A DNA stretch of 64,000 bases from Pampus argenteus (taxonomy: Eukaryota; Chordata; Actinopteri; Scombriformes; Stromateidae): NCBI GenBank assembly GCA_036937835.1, contig CM072864.1, forward strand, positions 4,838,501 to 4,902,500, read 5' to 3'. Below, piece by piece: positions 1 through 13,422 of the stretch. The stretch's first letter is position 1; every line of letters starts with the position of its first letter. The translations under genes and the position numbers were made by a program. The notes beneath the pieces are model-generated. The model saw only the letters and a list, made by a program, of their open reading frames with translations, ran no database searches and was not told where the DNA came from.

Positions 1-1748
1 CTACAATCATAATTAATATACAGTACATTCATTTAAAAGGACAATCAGTATTGTCAGTTTATCTGAAAACTACAGTTAAAACATTTCTTTTTTTGGGAAA
101 GAAAAACTAAGCAGATGATAAAAAAACAAAATAAACATTTGTCCTCAAAAGAACTGGAACTGTATACCCCTGCAGTGCAGCACACCGACAAAAGAGAGCA
201 GAGAAAGTCACTGCAGATTGGCAGCTTTCCTGACTCACATCTCTCTCTTCTCTAACCCGCTATTAACGAGCCGAGGTTAAAGACATTGGATCTACTTGGA
301 GGGTCAATGAAGATGCAGGTAGGTCAAACCTTCATAACTCATGTGAGGCATGAGTTGGCCTTTTATTTTCTAATGCTTGCAGTTGGCTGACAAGGGGGGT
401 ATGTGCAGGGGGAGGGTGTCACCAGGAGGGTGTGTGGCATGTGGCTCATGCAAGATGCCGACTGGGTCACACTACACCTGAGTTTTGAGTGGCAGCTTCA
501 GGGCTCCTAAAAATTTCCTGCCTCTAAATGGAGCATTTGGAAAAAGAGGAGTCCACTGAAATTGCAAACAGACAGAAGAAGAGAGCGAAAAATCAGACAG
601 GGTGAGGATGAAAGAGGAGGTCGAGGGGGGGGTCAGAGAGAAATCATCAGCAGGAGGCACGCTGCAACAGCTGAGAAAGAGGAAGTTCAAAGCAAGGACA
701 ATGTGAACAACAGAGTGGCCATTTACAACATGACTTGAGACAGCTGAGTGTATTAAAACTGAAGAATCAAAGGGAAGTTCAATTGACGCCCGTGTGATGA
801 TAGCAGCGACTGCATTATTTATGACCCAAGAAAAACATTTAGAAACAGAAATAACAGCAATATTACACACAGTCAATCTATAGTAATTATTAGTATGAAC
901 ATAATCTGCCACAGCACCATTTTCATTTCACTCACGCCTACATGGTCAAAAGTATGTGGACACTCCAAGTATGAACACATCCAGCTGATGTCAGGCCTGC
1001 TTCACATGTTGGTGTTTCAGTTCACCCCCAAAGGTGTTGGGAAACTAGGAAAACTGTTTATTTATGGACCTGGCATTTGTTGACACAAAGTTGGAACTAT
1101 TTTTTTTTTTTTAGTTTTTTTTTCTTTTTGGAAAAAGCACACATGGGCATGGCTGACCATATACTTCTGGCCACATATTGTAAGTAAAACAGGCTGTCTA
1201 TATATGTCATCTCTTGAAATCTTTTAGAGTGCTACCAGCAAGGAGCACAAGTCCATTTAATTCACACTTTCAAGAAACAGGGGTAGAGAAGGGGTATGAC
1301 ATGGCACTGAGGTCCACGTCCAGTGGACAGGGCCTTGTTGCCAATAATTTAACAGAAAGAAAAATGGAAGAAAGACAATTTAAGTGGTCACCTAACAAGT
1401 AAAAACAATGTCTGAGCTTAACTTTTCCCATTTTATATATTTTGCTCCCCAGAATGTTGCAACAGAAAAGCAGTAGTACCGGTAGGTCTGAGTGTCAAAC
1501 CTTAATACTTTGACAAACGGCACAAGTCGTATCAAAAGTCAAAAACTGAAAGCTGGCACTAAATGTTGCTCAGTTTTGTTATTATTATTATGTGTTTATT
1601 GGTTGGTATATCATCAAATTTTAAAACTATATTTCTGTACATTCAGATTTTTAAAGCTGTAATTTCAGGGGAAATCTCAATTATAGAGCAAATATGGAAG
1701 ATAATAAAGGCTTCATACTTTTCAGCTGGCTTCGTCAGTAATACCTAC
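1..1748 (-). other. Part of plch2 intron 20 (no exon seen)
   Basis: Apart from the MITE relic, I see only AT-rich non-coding sequence and a purine-rich stretch near 545-690. No continuation of the plch2 C-terminus was recognised on the minus strand. Confidence 0.6.
939..1183. mobile_element. Tc1/mariner-type MITE relic in intron 20
   Basis: Imperfect terminal inverted repeats: left CATGGTCAAAAGTATGTGGA near 941-960; right end, reverse complement, reads ATGTGGCCAGAAGTATATGG. These resemble the ends of the Tc1-like family whose transposase fragment lies at 15.55-15.77 kb. The interior has no open reading frame and includes a T-rich run at 1100-1130. Confidence 0.6.
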
Positions 1749-1828
1749 CTTACCAGTGATGTCATTCACAGCTACATGAACAAAGATGGAAGCCTCCTCC
1801 ATACCTTCCAAGTACACGTGGCGATAAC
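1749..1828 (-). CDS. plch2: plch2 exon 20, end of C2 domain (residues 917-943)
   Basis: Acceptor TGTGCAG, donor AAG|GTAGGT. It encodes GYRHVYLEGMEEASIFVHVA and then VNDITGK, the last C2 strand. In human PLCH2 the next residues start the long variable C-terminal tail; no matching exon was found between 1 and 1748, so the gene continues to the left of the window. Confidence 0.95.
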
Positions 1829-2501
1829 CTGCACACAAACACATTGCAGAAACAGCCACACGATGAGTGGCAGAGACAAAATAATGGCAACCAGCAGTCA
1901 ACTAAATACTTTCCACATTGAGACCAGGTCTATAACAGGTCACATGCTAGCAGGTAATATTAGGTAATTCTCCTGAACACTTGTTTCTCTTTCTCACAGT
2001 AAATCACCCAGACATGAGTAATACAATCCAAAAAACAAGGCTTTTAGAGATCATCATAGAAACACAATCCATGGAAGAGGCAGGTGAGGTGGTACGAGCA
2101 GGTGCTTCACCATGTCTTACCTGGCATCATGCTGTTGAAGGCGATGGTGCGCTGGCCGATGAAGTCCTGGCCAATGGGGTCATGGTCCCACACGAGGAAA
2201 CGCACCAGGGCCAGCTCTGGCATGTGGACTGTGAACACCAGAGTCTCCTCCCACATTGGGTTGAACCCTAACGGACCGTCCCAAGAGAAGTCAGGGAGGG
2301 GTGGGAGGAGGAGAGGGTGGAGGGGAGGAAGGACGGAGGAAAAGACAGGAGAGAAATTGAGAGAGAATAATATGAGAAAGAAGTAATAAGAACAAAGGAG
2401 AAGTTAGACAGATAAATAGGGAGGAGAGACGAGGAGTGATAGAGACAGAGGACAGAAAGAGAGAGTCAGAGAGCGAGCTCAGCAGTCATCAATTATTCAG
2501 G

Positions 2502-2534
<33 letters not shown>

Positions 2535-5500
2535 TGCGTGTGGGCAGACTGAGAGGTGCTGCCAGTGCATCTCCTCATGCTGAGCTCATCCATTAAAGAT
2601 CAAAACCTATACAGACAGCTCAAAGGGTGACATTCAACCAATGCAATGCATCGATGTGCACATTCATTCAAACCACAGCTCTCCTCTGGAAAACGTGCAC
2701 ACAATGTGGCTCAGTTCACAGAAAACAGCACTGAGGAGCGGGCTTTCAATTTAGACAGCAATATATTTAACACAAAATTACATACATATATATGGACAGA
2801 AATTGTTCAGATGAATTAATTGCAGTGAAGTAGCTGTAGCTTTGTAAAAGACTTAAAAAGACAGCGACAACGTTTTAGCTACTGTAGGCTATAATTTAAC
2901 ATCAAGTCTAAACGGGTACATTTCTCACCTAATGAAAAGATTCAATTTGATGACATATTAGTATTTTGACCCCTGGAAGGTCAGCCCTCAACAAGAACAC
3001 TTTGTAGTGTAGCTATATGGTTACAGAGAGGAACAGGGGCAGAAGTTTAGAAGAGCAGCTCACAGAGATGAAAGTCTAAGAGGAAAAAAAGCCTCTCAGT
3101 GACTCCTGCTGGTGTCTGCACACAGTACAGTTAGAAAATACCAAGTCTCATTCATCTTGCACTACAGTTCCATAAATTGCCTTATTTGGAGAATGTAATC
3201 ATGACACCTGAATTATAGCCTGATAAAAGTCAAACTTTGTTATAAGGAACCTGGATTAGATTTCTGGTTCATTTCCATGTTAGAGTTTTGTTTTAAGTCA
3301 CTTTTAAATCAACAAGAGTTGGATTTATTTTCTATCGCACCAGGGAGACCTTAAGTATGAGCTTAATGTAGACAGATGAAGCTGATTAATTCACCTCTTC
3401 AGCAACTCACCATTATCATCCACCACTCTGGTCTGCTCCTTGCAGCAGTCCACTGGGAGGCCGATGATCTCCACCTCCACGAAGGGATCAATGATCTGAC
3501 ACAGAGATGGAATATCAGTATTGAGACACTGCTTAATCTTTAAAACGTTTTCTGAACATTAAATAACCACATGTCAGTCAGTCTGGTTTCCACTAATTTG
3601 ACCTAAATCTATCATCTGATTCATCTAAGGCATTTTCAAAAAGCTTATATGTTTAATTACAATTGGAATTATGTACTATAACACGCTGCTTTACTAAAGA
3701 ACAGCAGAGCTGATGGTGCGTATGTCCTACCTCTCCTCTGTCTCCAAGCATGGAGTCTTTGGGTTTAGGCAGCTGCTGTCCACTGATGATCTTCAACACC
3801 AGCTGTTTCTTCATCTGACCTGGCAGTGGGTCCTCCAGGTTGGGTTGAAAGGGTCCTGCGATTGGCAAAGGAGGAGATTTTTCACATACAGCATCAATAA
3901 CTGCACCTCCTTCACCGTTCCTTTGTCCTGAGTCGTCCCCCAGGGTGTGGTGCTTGGTCTGCTCTGCCCATCCCTCTCCTCATCTGAAACTCTGGTACGA
4001 ACTTTTAATCACATACAGACTCCACTTATGCCCACATCACAGCTGCCCCACAATGGATTCCTTAAAGCCCATTTCCCCCACCATGGCAATATTTCTAATT
4101 ATCCAAAAACCTATTATATAAACTATACATTATTATTTTCCTGCTTAGTCGTTTGATCTATAAATAGTAAAAAAAATTACATTTAGAAGTTGTAATCACA
4201 GAATTTGCGCATTTTTAAAAAACAAACAAAATGATGAATCACTTATTAATTTAACAGCTGATTAATTTTCTGTCCAACAACTAATTGATTACATTTACAT
4301 TAAAAGTAATAAAAAATGAGTATTTTTAGGCTCATCTTGTTCACAAAGTTGACCAATAGTAATGTTCAGATACAGAGAGAAAGAGAGAAGGGGAGAAGTT
4401 GCTATTATATTGTACAAGACTTAACTGTAAACTGAAACATGAATGAATATTTTTTTTAGCTGCTGACCTTCACACATGCAGGCAGGTTTGACGATGTAGC
4501 CACAGTTGCCATTGCTGTAGAACTTGGCTCTGTTTAGCTGGAGGACCCGACCCTCTGATTGGTAGTTGAGTGCGACTGAAATCAAAGCAGTTCAATCATT
4601 ATTGCCAACAGGAATTTAATGTTGTGGCAAACAGCTACTGTGGAAGAGCAAAGGGGTCATGATCACTGCAGCAGTAGTGTGCATCAGTAACGTCTAAGTG
4701 TTGACATGTGGTGTGTGTGGTTGTACCAAGCTGGCAGCCAGCGTTCCAGAAGGGTTGGGGGTTGAAGTTGGAGGAGTCCACACGGTAAGAGGAGGGGTAG
4801 ATGCGTGAGAGCTGCCGCTGGTTAAAGTGGATGAAGGCGGTGGCTTTTTGCTGCATCACCTGGTGGGCTTTGGTTTCACTCAGAGACGATACCTGCCAAC
4901 TGCAGCTGGCTGCGAGGGAAAAGACACACACAGTTCATCAGATTTATCATCAGCATAATGAATGCCCCTAAAAATTAAAGTATGTGTTCTCCTCTGTGAG
5001 AACACATACTTTGCCCACAATTGGAGTCTGTGTGCTCCAATTATGGGCAAGTTTCATTCAAAAGAATAAACTTTACACTTTAATTTTAAGTGAAGAAGTT
5101 TAAAGCACTTATGAAGCGCACTGGAAGCCAATGAGGTGATTTAATGAGGACTCTGGCTGCTGGGTTTCAGACGTGTTATTGTTTATTTGGGTAATCCTTC
5201 AAAAAGAACTCCTCAGAACCATCTTAAGATATTTTGATATGTTTTTTCAAGTCATTAAACTCTGCCCTTGTTATGTTGCTGATGTGACTTTGAAAGTCAA
5301 TATCAGAGTCCAAAATACCTCCTTACTTCCTGACTGGTATTCCAAACGCTGCCTGTCACATGACTTACACTGATTGGCTTGAGCATTGACTTTGCTTGGC
5401 AGCAATCCATTAAAACTAAAGTCTTGCAGCAAGTTCAACTCATGGCATGATCACATCAACACTCTACATTTTGTAATTATAACTGCATCATAAGTTATCC

Positions 5501-6303
5501 AGATAACAAGCCAGTGAGCAGAAATACACACCTTGTGCATCAATATCATAGAGGCCCACAGACCGTGTGTATTTGACCAGGTCAGACAGAGCTCTGGACA
5601 ACTTCATGGTCTTCTTCTTTCTGTAAGGTCAACAAAGGTCATGAGTGCACTCATGAATAAAACAGTAGACAAATATAAACATGGTTTAAATGCCAGGTTT
5701 ACTCAGTGACATGATCCACCACCTGCTGGCATAAAGTGCTTTCTCCTACTTCCCCTCCCAACTTGTTGTGTGGGAACATACAGTGGGTACGAAAAGCATT
5801 CAGACCCCTTTAAATTCTTCACTCTTTGTTTCATTGCGACCAGTTTTTCAGTTTCAGTTTTGCTTTTTTTTTTAATATATTTGCAACATTTCTACATTTC
5901 TCTTTTTTCCTGTCAAGATTGGGTGCTGAGTGTACATTAATGAGAAATAAAATGAACTTTATTGATTTTAGCAAATTGGTTGCAATGAAACAAAGTGAAA
6001 AATTTAAAGGGGTCTGAATACTTTCCGTACCCACTGATTATTATCAGATACCTTTTTTTTTTTTTTTTTTTACTTTTTATAGAACTCTAACTTTTGTTTT
6101 TTTATGAGAAAGAATGTTTTTGTTTGCATTTTTAAAAGTTGCATAGTTTTTACTTTAATAATACAAACCAGAGGAAACAGTGGAGACAGACTTCATACTT
6201 CATATTATACACACTCAGTGGCTTAAAGAACAGAGAAAGAGCTTTGATCAGCTGCTTCACAGCTGCTTATACCAAAGTAGTGAAATGTATCCAACAGATT
6301 TAC

Positions 6304-6363
<60 letters not shown>

Positions 6364-9300
6364 AGCATACTTGCTGTGGTGTAAGGGGGCTCGGGAGGTG
6401 CTGCTGGTGCTATCTTGGTCTGTATCTGTATCTTCAAAGCTTGACGTTTTCTTCAGCTTGGTCGTCTTTTTCTGCAGTAGTAACAGTTATTAGAAAAAGT
6501 GATTCACTACAGCACATTGTTGTTGTTAAAATTGCCAGTGTTGATTAAAGTGCATCGTCCCCAATAAATAAACAAATCTAAAGTAATATAGACGAATGAG
6601 TTATTGCTAGATGACCTAGATGCGTCTGGAAAACTACACAAATTGGTGGGAACTGTATTGCTGGTCATCAGTTGCTCTTTTTTTCTCAGTTCGTGTTTCC
6701 CTGGGTGTTGTGTGCTTGACAGTCAGTCTACTTGTGTAAAATGTTGAACAGTGCAAGATGTCATAATAAATCTGCCAATGAGCTTACTGCATAAGTAGAT
6801 ACAGGATGCGGTGTGGTGGCTCTGCTTATAGTTTTCCTAACTAACTGGCAGTGACACCTGTATTTGGATTTGCTGAGAGCCATTAGAAGGCAAACCTTGC
6901 GTTTGGAGAAGCTCCCCATGAAGGAGCGGCCTGTGCGCTTGTTGCTGCTGGAGTTCGCTTCGTCCGCTGTGTCAGTTCCATCGTCCCCTTTAACCTGACG
7001 ACAGAGGAGAATCTTAACACATTTTGTAAGGAAACTTCCAGATTTTTAACAGGAAAACAAATTCTGACTATGTAAAGCAGTACACATAGATTTTTGGTCA
7101 CTATGGAGTAGCTGAAAAAGGTGTAAACCCAACATTGACAGGAGATCTTATAAATGTGTTACAGTAATAAAAACTGTTAAACCTATTATTCGTTAATATA
7201 TCAAACTGATATATGCTGTGAGGAGATGAATTAAGGTTTTTTATCAGAAACAGTGGGTAAGTTCTTGGCTCCACCAGGACTCCCCGTCTTTGTTTACCTT
7301 AGTGCCAGTTTTGTCTGCGGGCTTCCCGGCAGGAGGGAGGGCTGCGATGGTGAAGCTGTCTGGGTCTTCTCTGTCTCGGATCTTGGACTCCTTCATCAGG
7401 TTGTCCAGCTTTTTCTTAGCCATGTTCTCCACTTGCTTCCTGTTGGCTGATGTCTGGAGGAGGAGTGAAGAGTTACAGAGAGAAAGAGAGATGAACGATT
7501 GTACATGGTGCAAGATAAAAGGGCAACTTTGGACAGTTCCAGTCTGGTGGGAGTTTATGCTCATTTTATATTATTGTACCTGTAACCTTGTGAGCTGAGA
7601 TGCGGAAGGTCTCTACATTTTGTCTTTTGTTTTCTGTTGTTTTTTCCTGCCATTATCTAAATTGTTGTTAATTTATTGATTATTTTGTTGACTTTCTGAC
7701 AATCAAATACTTATTTAAATGATTATTAAGCAAATATTCTTTGGTGCTGGTCACTCGGACGTAACCCTATCCCTAACCCACTGTTGTATAGCAGTGTGAA
7801 TTATATGTCTTTGGGTTTTGGACGTTTGGCCGCATGAAGCAAGACTAAAAATGTCAACTCATTCTGGCCTGTCCTGACTAAGAAGAACAAAAACATGCAG
7901 GATGCTACAAGAACTCAGGTTTCTTGAGGAGCAAATATGAGGCAATACACGATGTTACTTAATATTAATATTAACATAACCTCCCAGACTGTTTGATGAA
8001 TGCCTGAATTAGTAATGTAACCCATTCCAGATGAGAGGACATGACAGTGAGACATCTTTTTTGAAGATGGCATGTTAGAAATGGAAATGTCCTGTATGGA
8101 GTAATAAGCACATGCTCAGTTCATCCACATGGTGGCAGTATGTATCCATGAAGCACCTCAGAGTCTGTCACCACACCACAGGCAGCAACCTTCTCAATAC
8201 GTGTTCAAACCACACAGATTGAGCTTATGTGGTGCAGTCAGTATTATGCATCTGATATACAGTATATTCTCTTTCTTGTAGAATTAATAAATAATTAACT
8301 TAATTATTCTGGTTCAAAGGAATCTAGTGCATTTGGTTAGTACAGTAGAAATATTCCCACACAGGGTGACAGTACTTCCAACTAAAATTCATTAGTTTCG
8401 AAAGGCGATGAAAGAAGATTGAAAATTGGTATTTTTAACTATTCACCACACTGGTCCATCAACTACACCTGGTGAGCGACTGCCTGAAGTCATGGCTACT
8501 CTCACTGTTGGGTATAACAATCTCTGTCTCTGTCTAGTCTTCTGGATTTAGTTGCACACATGACCTAAATCAGAATTTATTAGACGTTTTTTACCTTTTA
8601 TTTTCGAGTCTGTTGTATTTTATGGGGACTACAGTTAGAGTCTGACCTTGCTTGCTAAGGGCTTTGCTCAAGTGTATATCTGTGGTGGTAATGATGGAGG
8701 ACACATGCTACTTTTTCACTTTCCCTGCCCAGAGATCGGCTTGTTTTTTCCTCTAATGCACCACCTGCAAAGCACTGATCAATGTGTATGTTTGATACCA
8801 GAATGAACTTTGTTGGACATAACACTTTAAAATACCACAGGCAGGATGAGAGCGTATGGCACATGGCTGAGTGAGATTTCTGAAGTGGTCGAGAATGAGC
8901 GTTTTTTTATACGGTACCTTCCACTTTGAAAGAAGCAAGCAAACATTGAAGAGAGGAAGAAAGGGGACAAACGGGAAGAGAGAAGAGCAGGAAAATGAGA
9001 ACATATATCCACATATAAAGAAAAGACGGAGACACAGAGAGAGAAACAGCCGTAAACATGAGGAACAAAGTACTACAAAGACAAGACTGAGGAGAAGCCT
9101 ACGGACACTCAATCAGTTGGTCTCTTAGTTTAAACAAAAACAGGAAATACAAGCACAAGCTACTGCATTTTAACAGCCGGAGACTCAACGCCTGCCTGTA
9201 ACTCTGTTGGATAGAAGAGATAAACAGTGAAATAAAAGACAGCAGTGAGAGTACATACATCTCCGTTCATCAGCTTGCAGTCGTCCTCCATCTCGTCAGC

Positions 9301-12300
9301 ACTGTCCTCGTCTGACACGTCTCCCTCCTCGGCGTTCTCGTCGATGTTAGGAGGCAGTTTCTTCCCCTAGTGGAGAGAGCCATGTCATTTTAATTAAATT
9401 ATTTAAATTGTTTAACAGTACGGGAAATACACTTATGAGACTGAGATGAGAAGGTTGATACCGCTCTCATGTCAGTGTGCTTAAAGAAGACACCACGATA
9501 TAACACTGACAAGACAGTATTTGTTTCGTAAAAATGATTAAAGACAAATCAGATATATTATCTATTTTATACACGTTCTTCTTTCTTGTCAAAACCTATA
9601 TTACCCACGATGCAATTCGACTCGGTTTGTCTGTGCAGATTAGTGTTATGCTAGTAGCAGCCAATGATGGAGCTAGCCTGGAGCTGCTAGCCAACAGAAA
9701 CATCACTTCTTTCCAACTCCACACCCCCAGATGTTTTCCCGTTTTCAGCCCCAACCGACACTAAAAGTAAGTTATCAGATTTCTCACAGCTCCCTTTTGG
9801 TGAGACAACCTTTTATTCATACGTAGAAGAACTCGAAACACATGCTGAGGTGGAAAATCTATGGAATTCCCCTTTAACTAATGAGCTGGGGTCAGGACTG
9901 TGTTAGCCTAGTTTAACATAAAGACTGGCAGCCATTGGTTCTCAGTACAAAGTTAAAGATACACAACACGTCTAAATATCACTGATTAACACAGTGCATC
10001 TTGTTTGTTTAGGGTTGTTTAGGCCACTGCTGCTGCTGTGTATGTTTATGTTGCAATTTATTTAAGAAAATAAATTATTATATGCACATTGTGTGCATAT
10101 TATTAATGTTTGATGACTTTGATGTGTGTGATGTATAGGCTTTGTGTGGTAGGAGGGGTGGCTGTCATGTGGCGGGTCCGAGGTTTACGAGTCACAGTTT
10201 GCTATTAAATCTAATGGTTGCAAACAAGGCCAGCCTTTTCGTTTTACTTTATTAATACTATCAATAAAGTAAAAAGCATGCAGCTCAGGTATAAAGACAA
10301 GGTGTAGAAAACTGTTCTGGAGCCTGAAGCCTCTTCTTTCTATATCGTGTCTTAGAAGACTGAGTACAGCTGAGGATATAATAGCTGACGCAGCATTTGT
10401 TGAAGTATCTGTTGCACTTTCTATTACTCTCACTGACAAGCCTCAAGGGAGAAGAAGAAGAGACTCAACAGTGAAGTATACACAGGTTCATGTAACTGGA
10501 GTTTTGTTAACAGATAGGCCTGAGTCATGTTTTTTTTTTTATTAACAAGCAAGGTCATTTGTCCAGTGGTTAGCAATCAATCTTCCTGCTGCTTCCTGCA
10601 GCAGCACTGTGTAACATGAACACCCACAGTGAGGCTTGTGCATTGGTGCCATCACTAAACAGGTAGTAGTGCTGTTGCAGCAGCTGGCAGAGCAGTCTCT
10701 GGCGTGCCAGGTATTGGCACGGTGCCTTCTCTTTAGTGAAAGCATCTGGTGTCAATAAAGCCTCATTAACCTCAGTACTGTCCCATCCCCTGTTAACAGA
10801 GGGCTGCTGCTACATATCACACCCTTCTGCTTCTGGTGGTTAAAGGCATGTTTCAAACTAACTTTACTTTAATGGGTTATGTTGCGATTTCTGCCAGCTG
10901 GACAAATGGTTTATAACAGCAATGAGCTTTCACAATGAGCTTACAGGATGAATTTTAGTCTACAATTGGTGTTGGTGGAAAATGAAAGCGAGTGCTCTGT
11001 GCTGTTTATGGCCACTACAACTACACTGAGACTAACTGTAGCTGCGTGTTTGATTGAGAATGAGGTACAATACCATACTGCCTCAGCTCACAGCTGGGTT
11101 TAGTGACAACAGAGTGGCTATAGAACTGAGGAATAGCTTCATAGTTCTTCAAGTGTGTCCTAAAACAACAGTCACTATAATCACTCCTCCTGTTCATACT
11201 GGCTGTTAAAAGATCCCCTTTAAATGAGCTTTCAATGTAAGTGATGGGGGACAAAATCTACAATGTGTCCACACAGTTATTTGGTTAAAAAAAAGCAGTT
11301 TAAAGCTTATTGTGTTTCCTTGTTGAGCTGTGGTGGAAGTATAGGAACAAAAAGAGGAACTTATATAATACTTATATTTTTGCACTTCCATTGTAAGTGC
11401 AATATGAAGGGATCTTCTAATAGTCAGTATGAACAGGAGGATGATTGCAGCAAAAAAAAAAACAAAAACCCAACATGTTTCACTGTTCATTGGACCTGAC
11501 TGTTGTTTTAAGACTGACTTAAAATACTGTGACCCTGTCCTTTAAGGTGTAGATAGAAGTGTCCTCACGCCACAAGGGGGCGTCATATCCCATACTATGC
11601 GTTGTACCTCATTCCACTTCTTCAGGGAACAGATGTTAAAGTCATAGGAGTAGAAGTGACGACTGGTTGCCTGTCAGGATATTGAGCACTGTGCCCAGAT
11701 AATGAGGCAGCCTGCAGTCCACTGTTAGTACAAACACAAGGTTTTTATTCCTTCCTACACTCAAGTTTTGTTTTTTATTCTCTTCTTCCAAACATGTCAT
11801 ATTCACACACTTTCTAATCACTTCACTTAAATCAGCCCGCCATCTCCTTGCCTTTGAATTCAGCTGAGCGAGGTTCCAACTCAAGATAATAAGAACAGTC
11901 AACTGAGATAATCGCCTGAGGACTGACTCCTCGTACTGAGGAGGATCAGACGCATTTTAAACATCCAAACTGTACTTCCACGCACTGACTTTACCTTGAC
12001 GAGGATCTTGCCTTTGAGTGTTTCTGGTGAGGGCAGCTGTCCAGAATCGCCAGCTTTGATGTTAGACACGTCCAGTTTGTCCCCCAGAATCTCAATCAGG
12101 TACTGGGCCATCTTCTTTTGCTGAGGAACACTGCAGTGGTTCTCTATGGACAGGATGACTGGGTAGCTGGGAGGTAATCACATACAAGAGATTGGAGTTA
12201 TAGGGCTGAAAGGTGGAGGAGGACACAGAGGACACAGCTTCACTTCTCCAGGATACTGTGTCTCCGGGTCCTTGTAGCAGAGTATAAGGATGTAAACATT

Positions 12301-13391
12301 CATTGATGAGAACTGATCCTCAGGATTCCTGTTAAAAGCTTTCTCTTAATTTGAGAGCTACATTCTCATTGATGTGTTTTGTCGGGTTTCTCTTGCAAAG
12401 CTTTAAATGTTAATGCTGATCATACTAAAGTCACGGTTTTCTGGCCTGATCCCAACAAACCGAAAAATGCAAAAGCAACAGAAGACCTACCAGATAGCTG
12501 AGGCCAAACATAAAAACCCTGCTGGTTCTCACCTACACCTCTGTGCACGCACGCGAACAGAAAGATGCATACCCAATCATTTTGGCTGATTTATAGAACA
12601 GTGTGAAGGCAATGTCTCATCTGTCTTTAGATCTGTTAATAAAAATAACAGCAAAAAAGAAGCGCAATTTTATCACTTTATGATTTGTATCGGGGAGAGC
12701 AGCCTTAGTACACACATCTACCTGTAAACCATCAACAGTCATAGCTAATCATCATCAATCAATAATTAATCGCAGCTGACTTCACTAAACTTGTCTGCAC
12801 TGCAACGCTGGTCTGAAGCATGTGTGATACATGTAGATTCTTACTGTTTTTAAAAATACAATACATATGAATAGCGTGTGCAAGATTTTGAGCATCTGTG
12901 CTGTTTAGACATCTGGTGTTTAGAACACACACTTCTGCTTTAAATCATTAAACTTCACAGCAATATGTAAATAATGTAATATATAAAAAAAGGAGCTACA
13001 TTAGTTAGCATGCTGTGACTCCTCAGTCACGGCATGCTAACTTGGACTCTTTAGTTTAAGTCAGACGGAAGCTTTTTGTGCCATTTGTGTCCCCGTCATC
13101 CCGCTGCAGAGCCCGTTTTTATTCAGTGTCCTGGAAAATCAGATTGTTCTTTTTGATGTTGAATGCAGCCTTTCACACTGCTCCTTTTTAGCCAATTATC
13201 TGTGGAATATAGTGTCCACAATTATGTTTTCAAACACACACACACAGCAAGGGTAAACATCTCCATAGAGCGAGTGTCTCTCCTTCATTTTATTTGAAGA
13301 GCCAGGCTCTAAAAATAGAGCTCTTCTCTGCATCCTCCAGACTGTGTGCATGTCGACGGGATTATCACCTTCTGATGCAGCCTGTGAGGAG

Positions 13392-13422
<31 letters not shown>

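Noticed and set aside
472..912. 146-codon open frame on the minus strand
   Set aside because: No similarity to the expected plch2 C-terminus; it arises from a purine-rich plus strand and overlaps nothing conserved.
6139..6493. Open frames with poly-Cys-Val
   Set aside because: Direct translations of the GT microsatellite beside exon 13.
7765..7785. Telomere-like CCCTATCCCTAACCC
   Set aside because: Only about two degenerate units; too short to be an interstitial telomere repeat.
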